DNA of 34,298 nucleotides from Candidatus Omnitrophota bacterium (GTDB lineage: Bacteria; Omnitrophota; Gorgyraeia; 2-02-FULL-51-18). The DNA lies in NCBI GenBank assembly GCA_022072175.1, contig JAJVIE010000005.1, positions 1 to 34,298 on the forward strand, written 5' to 3'. The notes below the pieces were generated by a model. It was not told the origin of the DNA and did not search any database. It was given only the letters and a program-made list of their open reading frames with translations. Made by a program: the position numbers and the translations under genes. Below are positions 13,934-22,346 of this stretch, piece by piece; position 1 is the first letter of the stretch; the number at the start of each line of letters is the position of its first letter.

Positions 13934-15607
13934 TTAAAACTGCACAACCGTTTCTGTGATTTTGTCAATAATACCGTCATACCCCTGAGCCTCAGCCCAT
14001 GCAGATAGACTATCAAACCCTCCATCAATCATGCGGTTTGTGGCTTCCTCAAGCCTTTTTTGGTTAGAAATGATATATGGGTTAGAAAAGGAAACCTCAT
14101 ATTTTTTAACCTTTCCGTATGTTGCAGCAAATTCTTTATCCATACTAAAATACTTCCCCTTGCCATACGCATCAAGCCCGCTACTTGGGTTCAGCCCGCC
14201 CTCACCTCTAAATAAAGTCAAGGTTGTTGGCTTTTTACCCAATCCAAATGCTGCTTCTAGCTTCTTGACCATAGCATGAACTTCAATATCTTTGTAAATT
14301 TCCTCTTTTCTAAACCTATTTGCCATTTCAAGGTCAACACCAACCCCTATGCGCCGTTCAAGGTCATCAAAAAAGGTTTGGATGCTTTCATTGCGCTTAA
14401 ATACTGCCTCACGACCAGCAACAGCATCTTTGTAGAAAGCACCAACGTCTTTATACCCGTTTTGCTTAACCAGCTTCAATAGCTCTGCATTTTTATTATT
14501 CAGCCCTACGAAGCGCTGAAAGTCTGTTACAGTATCAAATCTGTTGGCAAAGTCGGCCATTGGCTGTAGGTCTTTCTTTGCTAATGGTAGTGGCTTTATT
14601 GGCGCACCCTTAAACCTTCCCGTATCATAGCCAAATGTACGTTTCATAGCTGGGCCAGCCTTGACAGTAAATTCCGATAGGTTTACACCGCCTGATTGCT
14701 GTCTGATCATTGAATTAAGTGCTGCTTTTGCATATTTTCCATCATCAACAACAAGCGTAGCTGTGGATGGGTCATATGCGAATGTTTGGCGTGCAAGACT
14801 TGGAATAAGTGCATTTATAGCGTGTTGGCAATTAGGATGAAATAGGCCCGCTGCTTCTGCCTCTGCTACTGTTGGATAGCCGCCCGTTTCACCCCGTAGG
14901 GATAGTATTTTGCCTTCCCAAACAGCACATTCATAATGGGTACTAAAATGACTGGATACCTGAACAAGATCATAGCCATTTTCAACCATTCTGTTTGCAA
15001 GCCCTCGATTTCTAGCTTCAACCGTCTTTGTCCTAAACAACATTTCCGCATAGGTATCAAGTGACCATTGTTTACCGCCTCGATCAATTATTGAGCTTAT
15101 GCCCTGCTCTTGGAGTATGCCTTTTATTTCTTTTCGTACCTGATCAAGTCCAACACCAGTAATTGTGCCTTCAACCATTTTCTGTGTGATAGATTCACGA
15201 ACAGCTTTACCAAGAAGCGCATTAGACTGTCTGTACACTCCATTTAGAGCCTCACCAAAAGCCGTACTTGTATCGTCAACCAATGCAGCGATAGCCTCTT
15301 TGTGAATACGGTTAAACCCGCCATCAACATCAACGGGCGCCTTTACATTGTTAAGTTGGGAAACGGCATCATTAGCACCTAATTTATATACTCGCTCTAT
15401 TTCTTTCTTAAATGAGGTTGTGTAATCGACACCTAGTTTTGATAGCTCATCTTCTATCTGTTTGAGTATGCGCTTTCTATTTGCGACACCAAAATTAGAA
15501 GCAGTCGCTATTTCGTTTATGATCCTCTTGTAGGATTTTGAATAAGCTGTACGAAGTTTAGCAAGCAACTGATCGTTTACTTGTACTTCTGTTGGGTAGA
15601 GTGGCAT
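13934..15607 (-). CDS. MuF/minor capsid protein with C-terminal ADP-ribosyltransferase-like domain
   Basis: Residues 1-270 are a Phage_min_cap2/MuF-type head morphogenesis protein, with the family metal-like signature HFSTHYECAVWEGK (H220, H224, C227) and LFHPNCQHAI (H257, C260, H262). A linker of about 190 residues follows. Residues 461-557 are a separate domain: TLTLFRGEG (R467), GKGKYFSMDKEFAATYG (S488), YEVSFSNPYII and a C-terminal GYDGIIDKITETVV (E552), the R-S-E order of ADP-ribosyltransferases of the ART-PolyVal type. Such fusions are known as MuF polymorphic toxins carried in the virion. The gene overlaps the portal stop as TAATG. Catalytic activity is inferred. Confidence 0.85.
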   Translation of the reverse strand: MPLYPTEVQVNDQLLAKLRTAYSKSYKRIINEIATASNFGVANRKRILKQIEDELSKLGVDYTTSFKKEIERVYKLGANDAVSQLNNVKAPVDVDGGFNRIHKEAIAALVDDTSTAFGEALNGVYRQSNALLGKAVRESITQKMVEGTITGVGLDQVRKEIKGILQEQGISSIIDRGGKQWSLDTYAEMLFRTKTVEARNRGLANRMVENGYDLVQVSSHFSTHYECAVWEGKILSLRGETGGYPTVAEAEAAGLFHPNCQHAINALIPSLARQTFAYDPSTATLVVDDGKYAKAALNSMIRQQSGGVNLSEFTVKAGPAMKRTFGYDTGRFKGAPIKPLPLAKKDLQPMADFANRFDTVTDFQRFVGLNNKNAELLKLVKQNGYKDVGAFYKDAVAGREAVFKRNESIQTFFDDLERRIGVGVDLEMANRFRKEEIYKDIEVHAMVKKLEAAFGLGKKPTTLTLFRGEGGLNPSSGLDAYGKGKYFSMDKEFAATYGKVKKYEVSFSNPYIISNQKRLEEATNRMIDGGFDSLSAWAEAQGYDGIIDKITETVVQF

Positions 15608-17124
15608 TATTCTGTGTCGCCTTCATCGCCAGCGTCATCATCGCTAGCAGTTCCAGCAATGTTTGAAACTGGTAAATTAACAGCGTTTTCTTTCTTTGCA
15701 TCAGCAGCAACCCTTTCTGCTGTTTCATCATCATAGCCATAAACACGCATAATGGCATCTTTAGTTGTTGTAAGACCTGCATCAATGGCTTTCGTTTCTG
15801 TATCGACCTGCTCTGATTCATCAATAGGCAGACCATCTTGAAACATAATGTTTGGCCTTTCTGGGTCGCCCTTCATCTTGATATTGTCATCACCAACCCC
15901 CAAACCCCATTTCTTAGCCATAAGCTGTGCGACATACAAAACTTCTTTCAATCCGTGATTGTAGTACAGTTTCTTTCGTGAAGTCTTTGCAATGGTACGC
16001 ATCAACTTAAACTTCAATGCACGTCCGCTGTCTGATACACCCTCACCAAGTCCAAGAATGTCAGGGCTGATTTCAGCAACAAGATACATAAATTCAACCA
16101 TCTTTTCGATTTCCTTAAATGCGTTTTCAAGTGAAGCATCCCACACAATATACTCTGGCTTGCCATTTTCACCCTCTTTAACCTCCATCACTCTAGGATT
16201 ACCCCGTTTTATATTCCCTTTTTCATCAAGCACGCCATCTGGCACGATCAAAATAGGGTCTGAATGCTTATCTAGGATGTTATCAACCTTGGAAATACGA
16301 TTATTGAGGCCATAGAACAATGAATCAAGGTCGTAGTAATCAGAAAGCCCAAAATATCTATTCCCAACCTTCCAGTTAGGTATGTGTATCAAGAGCTTTC
16401 TGTCAATGCCTGTTGGTTGTTCCTCTGGTATAACCCGCCCTTCAACTTCCGTCAAAATATCAAGGCCAACTGGTGTTGATAATCTGCCATCTTTGAGCAA
16501 CCACACTTCATTTCTGATCATTCCAGCAGTATGTATTTCCTTGCGCAAATACTTATTTGTGCCAACCATAAACTGCCATGCAAGCACTTCTTCTTGTGGC
16601 TCACTACGAGCATTAAACCCATTCACGACAGGAAAGTAAATAAATGGCGTTACGTCCTCAATGATAACGGTATCTTTGCCGTCTTTGCCCTTTCCAGTAC
16701 GAACTCTAAACAGAGCATCACCCATTGCTGAATTGCTTAGGGCTGATTCATATACTTGCACATCCATGCGGTTCGCTTCCCACAAAGCCGTCATAAAGTT
16801 TTGATCGCCCTTTTCCATCTTTATCTTTGGTGCTTCTGAAAAGAGCATATCAGCACAAATGCGGGAAATAAGACCTGCAAAGTTGACTGTTATATATCGC
16901 AATTTCCCATAGGCGGCATTATAGGCTTTGCTATCAATCTTCACGCTGAAAGCATCAAAGTGATTGCCTAAAAATAGCTTCATGTAGTATTCGTAGCTAA
17001 GAATGCGGCTGTTATCTTCAACAGAAGGCCAAGCACCGTAATCTGGTAGTGATGTAGGGGTAGAAATATCAGGTGCATCAATCATGGGCTTGCCACCTGT
17101 TATATTTGGCAGATCGTTAGGCAT
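15607..17124 (-). CDS. Portal protein (SPP1 gp6-like)
   Basis: A 505-residue portal from the ATG at 17124 (MPNDLPNITGG); a GTG nine bases upstream is possible. It contains the SPP1-type portal features: an N-terminal NHFDAFSVKIDSKAYN segment, RYITVNFAGLISRICADMLF, a wing rich in aromatic and charged strands, SDYYDLDSLFYGLNNRISKV, KHSDPILIVP and the helical SDSGRALKFKLMRTIAKTS near residue 370. The acidic, disordered C-terminus (DDDAGDEGDTE) is also typical. Twelve copies form the channel through which terminase pumps DNA. It follows the large terminase by 41 bases. Confidence 0.92.
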   Translation of the reverse strand: MPNDLPNITGGKPMIDAPDISTPTSLPDYGAWPSVEDNSRILSYEYYMKLFLGNHFDAFSVKIDSKAYNAAYGKLRYITVNFAGLISRICADMLFSEAPKIKMEKGDQNFMTALWEANRMDVQVYESALSNSAMGDALFRVRTGKGKDGKDTVIIEDVTPFIYFPVVNGFNARSEPQEEVLAWQFMVGTNKYLRKEIHTAGMIRNEVWLLKDGRLSTPVGLDILTEVEGRVIPEEQPTGIDRKLLIHIPNWKVGNRYFGLSDYYDLDSLFYGLNNRISKVDNILDKHSDPILIVPDGVLDEKGNIKRGNPRVMEVKEGENGKPEYIVWDASLENAFKEIEKMVEFMYLVAEISPDILGLGEGVSDSGRALKFKLMRTIAKTSRKKLYYNHGLKEVLYVAQLMAKKWGLGVGDDNIKMKGDPERPNIMFQDGLPIDESEQVDTETKAIDAGLTTTKDAIMRVYGYDDETAERVAADAKKENAVNLPVSNIAGTASDDDAGDEGDTE

Positions 17125-17165
17125 ATATATCACTATATCATAAACTTTTTTGCAATTACATACTA

Positions 17166-18800
17166 TTATGCAAACGGGTTATTTTCAAATACCCGTACTG
17201 TTGGGGCGTGATATTTTCGCATTTGCAATGCAACAAAGCCAGCAAATAAAGCATCGTCATGTTTGCCGTCTGCATGCTCACGCTTTCCATTATCTTTTAC
17301 CACAAATGTACGCATTTGTGAAACAGTTACAGCACTATTTATTATAAGCCCGCCTTGCTCAAAGAATATCAGGAATTCATCAATCATTAAATCACGAGTT
17401 TTACTATTCGTATTCCATCCAATAACCCGTGTTCGCTTCTTGGTTGTCTGATCCTCTTTGTGGTGAACATAAATACGGTCATGCGGATAGTCTGAGTTCC
17501 ATATAAAAAGAGCTGTTGACATCATATTCGATTCAACACCCAAATAGGCAGTATTGTAGAAGCGCCCAATTTCAACTGTCAGGTTAGCAAGTTCGTCAGG
17601 TCGTAGCTTTCCGTAAAACTGTGCAACCTGTTCAAGTGTTTCAGAATCCCACACATCAATAGCGCCGTTATCAGAGCCATCACCACCAGAAGGATCAACA
17701 CCAACAAGGTATTTCTTGCCGTATTCAGGCAATCCCCACATAACCACGTTCTTTTTATGCAGACTTTTATACGCATCAACTCGCTCTGTTCTTCTTCTTT
17801 GTTCTTCAAACCCCGCCATGTCGTAGTCATCGCCACGCAACAAGCCGATTGCAACATCTTCTGCTATTGGCGGCTTTAGAACAATAGCTTCAATAAGTCT
17901 TTGATTAAATACTGAACCAGATGCGGTTTGAAACGCCTCTAGAATGGTTAATGGGTATTCTTGTTGAAATATCTGATCAGGGGAAAGCCCGCTATCACGC
18001 TTAGTTTGGCTGAATTCCTTTATTTTCCACCTACGCCATGCTAATTGCTGATCAGTAACATTGATGTTAAATTCAGCAAGCGCTATGCTCTTAATATCTT
18101 CTTCATCCTTGGTATAGCTGTCAATAGGCTCATTTAGCGCATATTCAGCATGCTCAACCCATGAATAGAAGTATGCTCTGTAGTCTAGCTTTGACTTGGG
18201 CGGGTTTGCCCTCGATTCCATGTAGAAGTCGTAAAACTCATTAAAGCCATTAGCGGTAGTTTCCTCACTAATCCATCCATCTAGTGGGACGGCTTGTTTT
18301 GATCCAGCATTAAGCCTTTGGCGGTCTTTAATGTATGCAGATTCAGTAATATGAAGTTTTTGAACAGTACCACCACGAATATCTGTCGCAACGTAAATAG
18401 ACGAATCAAGCGGCTCATCATCAAACCGCCTCACAAACTCGTACATGTGCTTGGTATCTGTCTTAGTGGTTGGTTTTAAGCCCTCTGGTAGATTGTTGAA
18501 TGCTCGTTTGACAATGTTAAAGTATTCAGGCAGCCTTTTTGCTTCATGTGCAATAATGCCACACGACATGCCAGCAGTCCATAGCGCCTCATCAAGGTAG
18601 TCAATAGCGTATAAAGTGGTGAATCCGCCCTGTCGAAACTTGAGTATAAGATTTCTTTTATGCCCGCCCTTTTGTGCTAGGTGCTTCCATTGTAGATAAT
18701 TAGGCTTGAATGTAATAAGCTCACCCTGCTTATTCTTGATCTTGTACAGGTGTGTTAGCCTCCAAAATTTGTTTTTCAGCCTGTCGTCCAAGTTCGTCAT
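17166..18800 (-). CDS. terL: Terminase large subunit
   Basis: A 544-residue packaging motor. The ATPase has a Walker A-like LKFRQGGFTT (residues 53-62, the R-x-x-G-x-T variant of many terminases) and a Walker B with catalytic glutamate, KLHITESA (E153). The RNase H-like nuclease has VGVDPSGGDGSD (D369), YLGVESNM (E423) and GKHDDALFAG (D515/D516), the three acidic ligands. The N-terminus overlaps the small subunit by 71 bases. It cuts concatemeric DNA and drives it into the procapsid through the portal encoded next. The whole catalytic set is intact. Confidence 0.95.
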   Translation of the reverse strand: MTNLDDRLKNKFWRLTHLYKIKNKQGELITFKPNYLQWKHLAQKGGHKRNLILKFRQGGFTTLYAIDYLDEALWTAGMSCGIIAHEAKRLPEYFNIVKRAFNNLPEGLKPTTKTDTKHMYEFVRRFDDEPLDSSIYVATDIRGGTVQKLHITESAYIKDRQRLNAGSKQAVPLDGWISEETTANGFNEFYDFYMESRANPPKSKLDYRAYFYSWVEHAEYALNEPIDSYTKDEEDIKSIALAEFNINVTDQQLAWRRWKIKEFSQTKRDSGLSPDQIFQQEYPLTILEAFQTASGSVFNQRLIEAIVLKPPIAEDVAIGLLRGDDYDMAGFEEQRRRTERVDAYKSLHKKNVVMWGLPEYGKKYLVGVDPSGGDGSDNGAIDVWDSETLEQVAQFYGKLRPDELANLTVEIGRFYNTAYLGVESNMMSTALFIWNSDYPHDRIYVHHKEDQTTKKRTRVIGWNTNSKTRDLMIDEFLIFFEQGGLIINSAVTVSQMRTFVVKDNGKREHADGKHDDALFAGFVALQMRKYHAPTVRVFENNPFA

Positions 18801-19251
18801 AGTCTGTTTCCATTCTATCTAAAATTTTGCCAACATCCTCACGTTTGCTTTCAGCATTTTCAACACGAGTAACAAAGAATGGCTGACTTGTTCTGTGCTT
18901 TTCTGCAATGAACTTGAGTATATCAGTATCTTCACGGCTCAATGGTACTCCTTGTGCGATCTTGTCATTGATGATCTGATTGAGCTTTGAAAAAGAGCTG
19001 TTGACCATTTCACCCATTGTGGCTCTGTAGGTATCTATTTTGTCTGCAAACCAATCACCTTGCCTATACTTTTCATACACGGTATCTTTATGGCTTGTCA
19101 AATCTGTGCGGTCAAGAGCATAGCGAATACTGTTACCCTGCATCAAAAATGGCCTCATTATTTCAAGCCATTGTGCGTACTGTTCTTCACTCACTATAGG
19201 CCGTCCCGTTCCACTAGGATTTGGTACTGTGTCGATTGGTTCTTTACTCAT
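18730..19251 (-). CDS. terS: Terminase small subunit
   Basis: A 173-residue protein with an N-terminal helix-turn-helix-like region (QYAQWLEIMRPFLMQG, SIRYALDRTDLTSHKDTVYE) followed by a long helical oligomerisation region and a charged C-terminus. Position directly before and overlapping the large subunit, size, and the DNA-binding style N-terminus support the small terminase role of recognising the packaging site. No obvious pac or cos sequence could be picked out nearby. Confidence 0.82.
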   Translation of the reverse strand: MSKEPIDTVPNPSGTGRPIVSEEQYAQWLEIMRPFLMQGNSIRYALDRTDLTSHKDTVYEKYRQGDWFADKIDTYRATMGEMVNSSFSKLNQIINDKIAQGVPLSREDTDILKFIAEKHRTSQPFFVTRVENAESKREDVGKILDRMETDYDELGRQAEKQILEANTPVQDQE

Positions 19252-19363
19252 GGTTTTTAGTCAAATAGTATTTATTAACGTAATTTTCTGTTTCTTCTAA
19301 AATGCCCCTATCATAAAAAGCGAACTTTGCTTTGCATACGGTACATTGGTATTCATTCTTCAT
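19244..19363 (-). CDS. CxxC microprotein between SSB and small terminase (39 aa)
   Basis: The ATG at 19363 has GAGG seven bases upstream and the stop overlaps the small terminase start by eight bases. The product MKNEYQCTVCKAKFAFYDRG has one CTVC knuckle and a helical, tyrosine-rich end; a longer reading from 19411 in the same frame adds 16 residues. With one pair of cysteines it could bind zinc only as a dimer or with other ligands. I do not recognise it. Confidence 0.6.
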   Translation of the reverse strand: MKNEYQCTVCKAKFAFYDRGILEETENYVNKYYLTKNHE

Positions 19364-19413
19364 TGTGGGCCTCAAACGCTTTTTTGTGTGTTCGAGTACA
19401 TGCAAACCCATAA

Positions 19414-19857
19414 TTAAAACGGTATGTCGTCAGGATCAACGGATTGATCCAATTTTTCACTTGATGGTTCTTTGTCTGGGAAATCATCAACAGTTGTTTC
19501 CTGCTCTGGCTCTGATTCTTTCTTGTGAACTCTGCCGCCAAGCAAGACAACACGATCAGCTTTAATTTCAGTAACATAGCGGGTTACACCTTCTTTATCT
19601 TCATAGGTTCGATAGTCTATGCGACCATCTACATAGATTTTGTCGCCCTTTTGTGTGCCTTCTGCTACGAACTTTGCCACATTGCCCCACAAAACGATTC
19701 TGTGGAAGCTGGGTACATCAATCCATTCTTCACCCTTTTTGTAGCTGTGGTTGGTTGCAACGGTAATGTTAAGAATTTCCTTACCGTTTGGAGTATATTT
19801 TAACTCTGGCTGTGCCGTTATGTTTCCTACTATGGTTGCATGATTTATCGAATACAT
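19414..19857 (-). CDS. ssb: Single-stranded DNA-binding protein
   Basis: A 147-residue SSB with the OB-fold signature: MYSINHATIVGNITAQPELK, GKEILNITVATNHSYKKG, SFHRIVLWGNVAKFVAEGTQ and KGDKIYVDGRIDYRTYEDKEG. A disordered acidic linker leads to the C-terminal tip DPDDIPF, the protein-interaction tail that recruits replication and recombination partners. It likely works with the Bet/RecT annealase and replication initiator of the early region. A perfect TATAAT ends six bases before the ATG and no ribosome-binding site exists, so the mRNA is probably leaderless. Confidence 0.95.
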   Translation of the reverse strand: MYSINHATIVGNITAQPELKYTPNGKEILNITVATNHSYKKGEEWIDVPSFHRIVLWGNVAKFVAEGTQKGDKIYVDGRIDYRTYEDKEGVTRYVTEIKADRVVLLGGRVHKKESEPEQETTVDDFPDKEPSSEKLDQSVDPDDIPF

Positions 19858-19863
19858 AGATTC

Positions 19864-19892
19864 ATTATACTAATTTTTAATGGTGTCAACAA
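19864..19892 (-). promoter_or_regulatory. Promoter of ssb, predicted leaderless
   Basis: A perfect TATAAT at 19864-19869 with TTGTTG (19887-19892) at a 17-base spacer, overlapped by TTGACA (19884-19889) at a shorter spacer. The -10 ends six bases before the ATG. The upstream AAAATATAG partly matches the shared early box. It overlaps the stop codon of the upstream aminopeptidase gene. Confidence 0.7.
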
Positions 19893-20681
19893 CTATATTT
19901 TGATGATAATGTCGTCTGAATCGTCAATGTGATCAGTCAAGATTTCGCATCCTGTTTTAGTGATTCTGACCATGTGTTCAAACATAGCGCAAGGTTTACC
20001 ATCAGTCGTGTAGCAAGCCCAACCTTCTTTGTCAAATACGCCCATATCATCTTTGCTATAAGTAAGTATAGGCTCGATACAGATAATCTGGTTTTCATGT
20101 AAGTATTCTGGTTGTCGAGGCGTAGAACTCAACTGTTCTGCATGGGTTTGCATAAAATGGTAAATCTTGGGCGGCATGTGCATTTCGCTACCGATACCAT
20201 GCCCTATAAATCGTCTATTTATCTTGTAGCCGTACCTAATGGCTGCGGTATGGATAGCCTCTGCTAATTTTTCTGTCGAAACTCCATCTTTTATAACAGA
20301 AATGCCCTCGTAAAGCACACGCTTTGCGTATTTCAGCAAGTTTTTGTTCTTGTTGCTTACCTCGCCAATACCTATAGAAAGGGCTGCATCAGCGCATTGA
20401 CCGTCTTTAATAACAGACGTATCAAAGTTCACAATATCACCGCTTCGTAGGACATAGGTATTTGGTATTCCGTGAGCAATACAGTTATTGACAGATATAC
20501 AAGTCGCTGCTGGATATGGTGTTGCAGCATAGATAGGATGATAGCCCTTGTTGTATGGCTTCCCACCAAGCCCAATAATCATTTCTTCTGCCATTTTGTC
20601 AATATCAGCAACAGCTACACCAACAGCAGCCATGCCAGCCATTGCCTTTAATACCTGTGATTGTATTTCGTATGCTTTCAT
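19893..20681 (-). CDS. map: Methionine aminopeptidase (type I-like)
   Basis: A 262-residue pita-bread metallopeptidase with all five metal ligands in order: D87 in DIVNFDTSV, D98 in QCADAALSI (eleven residues later, as in the bacterial enzyme), H161 in IGHGIGSEMH, E203 in CIEPIL and E235 in MFEHMV. The catalytic histidines H70 (AHGIP) and H168 are also present. It removes initiator methionine from nascent proteins. It is slightly divergent: the usual acidic residue after the second GHGIG histidine is replaced in MHMPP. It is coupled by ATGA to the upstream nuclease gene. Phage-borne copies are uncommon; the substrate may be phage structural proteins or host proteins. Confidence 0.92.
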   Translation of the reverse strand: MKAYEIQSQVLKAMAGMAAVGVAVADIDKMAEEMIIGLGGKPYNKGYHPIYAATPYPAATCISVNNCIAHGIPNTYVLRSGDIVNFDTSVIKDGQCADAALSIGIGEVSNKNKNLLKYAKRVLYEGISVIKDGVSTEKLAEAIHTAAIRYGYKINRRFIGHGIGSEMHMPPKIYHFMQTHAEQLSSTPRQPEYLHENQIICIEPILTYSKDDMGVFDKEGWACYTTDGKPCAMFEHMVRITKTGCEILTDHIDDSDDIIIKI

Positions 20682-21232
20682 TTTTGTATTTTGATTATGA
20701 ATTCACCCTGCCGTATAACAGTTAAAAAATGCTCTATTGATGGCAAATGCCTAAACTGCATATAATAGGTCGGCTCACCCTTGCGGGTAAATCCCTTTTT
20801 ATTATAAAGCATGTCCCTTACCTTCATAACGCCCCAAACATGGGCGCAATCTTCATTTTCCGATATATAAACACCCATGTAGTACCTGTCGTCTTTGATT
20901 CCATGCTGCCGTTCATTCACAAGCAGTTTATCGTTATGGTATGCCTTTGGTGAAGTCGCTTTAACATCTACCGCTAAATTGCTTCCTGTTGGGCTACATA
21001 GCGTAAAATCCTCAGCATCGCCATTGCCTTTAAGGTTGACATGATATACCGCTTGCCTTTTATGCTCTTTAAGCAGACTGCCAACTGCAAATTCGCCAAG
21101 GAAGCCCCAATAAAAGGCTCTACCCGTTCGTATGCCTGTGTAATTTATATCGTATTTCAAATTGCTCAGTATGACCGCTTCCCACGCCCTAGCCGTACCC
21201 TTCATTTTTTCAGTTATCGGCACGACTATCAT
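20678..21232 (-). CDS. PD-(D/E)XK-like nuclease (184 aa)
   Basis: The likely start is the ATG at 21232 or the ATG at 21205; a TTG at 21247 is less likely. The protein has RTGRAFYWGFLGEFAVGSLL with a glutamate in the first helix, then GDAEDFTL and LAVDVKATSP, which give the D ... DxK core of the PD-(D/E)XK fold, and later RYYMGVYISENEDCAHVWGV. This resembles restriction-like or resolvase-like nucleases of phages. It may cut branched DNA during recombination or attack host DNA. It lies directly upstream of the aminopeptidase with an ATGA overlap. Confidence 0.65.
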   Translation of the reverse strand: MIVVPITEKMKGTARAWEAVILSNLKYDINYTGIRTGRAFYWGFLGEFAVGSLLKEHKRQAVYHVNLKGNGDAEDFTLCSPTGSNLAVDVKATSPKAYHNDKLLVNERQHGIKDDRYYMGVYISENEDCAHVWGVMKVRDMLYNKKGFTRKGEPTYYMQFRHLPSIEHFLTVIRQGEFIIKIQK

Positions 21233-21410
21233 CGTCAAGGGCTGCAATAATGTTGTTAATAAAATCTTCTTTAATATCCTTCAATTCCTGAAACCGTATG
21301 TGGGTTGGCGTGCGTTCTTCATTCCACACATCAGAAAGCTCAAGAACATCATCAATAAGAACATCAACTATCTTGTTTAGTTCGTTTTTATTTGGTTTAT
21401 CCTTGTTCAT
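21210..21410 (-). CDS. Small acidic helical protein (66 aa)
   Basis: An unrecognised, mostly helical protein, MNKDKPNKNELNKIVDVLID, with an acidic C-terminus (ALDDDSRADN). It is coupled to the upstream anchored protein by ATGA and overlaps the nuclease start. No motif, signal or cysteine is visible. It may be a small inhibitor or adaptor, but nothing in the sequence decides this. Confidence 0.6.
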   Translation of the reverse strand: MNKDKPNKNELNKIVDVLIDDVLELSDVWNEERTPTHIRFQELKDIKEDFINNIIAALDDDSRADN

Positions 21411-21769
21411 TTTCGTTCAAAGCGCCTACACTCAATCGAGGCATCAAAAAATTCATCAGGTATTATTTCTGTCTTGCTGGAAAGCTCCAGCTCGTACAGT
21501 TTATCCCTAGAATAATACTCAACTATATAATCATGCACACATAAGCAGTATGGTATGCTCTGCCCTGCTTCATTGCATTTTCTAACAAACTCAAGGCGTA
21601 TGTCCTTATCTACAGTTGGTTTAGGTGTTGTTGTGGGTATGGTTGTGGGTGTTGGGGCTGGCTGATTATTGCCGTTATGTTCTTCAAGTAGACCGCCCAT
21701 AAGAGCCAAAAACAGAAACAAGCCTACTGAACCCATAACCAAATTACGCCTCGTTAGTTCTATTAACAT
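21407..21769 (-). CDS. Membrane-anchored or secreted cysteine protein with Thr/Pro linker (120 aa)
   Basis: The N-terminus MLIELTRRNLVMGSVGLFLF has positive charges followed by a hydrophobic segment (residues 9-27) that reads as a signal anchor. Residues 36-54 are a Pro/Thr stalk (PAPTPTTIPTTTPKPT). The outer domain has four cysteines in the pattern C..., YCLC, C (VRKCNEAGQSIPYCLCVHDY ... SIECRRFERK), suggesting disulfides outside the cytoplasm. The same anchor-stalk plan occurs in the RlpA-like protein at 28359-28934. A surface role such as superinfection exclusion is plausible but inferred. Confidence 0.7.
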   Translation of the reverse strand: MLIELTRRNLVMGSVGLFLFLALMGGLLEEHNGNNQPAPTPTTIPTTTPKPTVDKDIRLEFVRKCNEAGQSIPYCLCVHDYIVEYYSRDKLYELELSSKTEIIPDEFFDASIECRRFERK

Positions 21770-22346
21770 TGTTAATCAGGTGTCCAAATCGCTCATACAA
21801 ACGATTATCAACAAAATAACTGTGCATTTCGCTTGATAACGAAATGATCCTTTCGTGCGTTTCATTCAATAGCTTATCAGTAATCCATACTGGCGACATA
21901 TCTACCTTCTTAGTGTACTGGTCGTAGTGGTAGATTTCAGCCATCTTTATATACTTGCCAGAAAGAGTTGCGCCAACAGCGTAAATTGCTATCTGCCAAT
22001 CTGAGGCGTATTGCATTGATGAAGTCTTGCCTGTTTTGAATTCGTACAGAATGGGTACGTCTATGCAATCAGGTATATATACGAGGTCTAGCCAATCTTC
22101 AAGCTGCACTACTTGCTTCCCCTCACAAATGGGGACTTGTAGCTTTTTCGCCCCAAATATCGCTGGTAGTGAGGAAGTCTTTTTTATTTCAGCTTCCCAT
22201 TCAGCGTGATAGTCCTTGCCTTCCGCCATTTCACGGGTAGTGATCTGATCAAACTTAAAATAAGTTTTAATTGCGCCTTCCCAATCCCCATTTTTCCATT
22301 TGTTGAGTACGGTATAGCTTGCCCTAAAGCGATTATTTGTCTGCAT
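21744..22346 (-). CDS. PD-(D/E)XK superfamily exonuclease (RecB/Cas4-like)
   Basis: From the ATG at 22346 the 200-residue protein carries the RecB-type nuclease core: WLDLVYIPDCIDVPILYEFK with D then ExK (YEFKTGKTSS), followed by the motif IV glutamine helix SDWQIAIYAVGATL. The N-terminal half is helical (RFRASYTVLNKWKNGDWEGA). Such proteins often take the place of lambda Exo beside a Bet/RecT annealase, giving a two-part recombination system; here the annealase is about 1.7 kb upstream. A TTG start at 22364 is possible. It overlaps its neighbours at both ends. Confidence 0.78.
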   Translation of the reverse strand: MQTNNRFRASYTVLNKWKNGDWEGAIKTYFKFDQITTREMAEGKDYHAEWEAEIKKTSSLPAIFGAKKLQVPICEGKQVVQLEDWLDLVYIPDCIDVPILYEFKTGKTSSMQYASDWQIAIYAVGATLSGKYIKMAEIYHYDQYTKKVDMSPVWITDKLLNETHERIISLSSEMHSYFVDNRLYERFGHLINNVNRTNEA

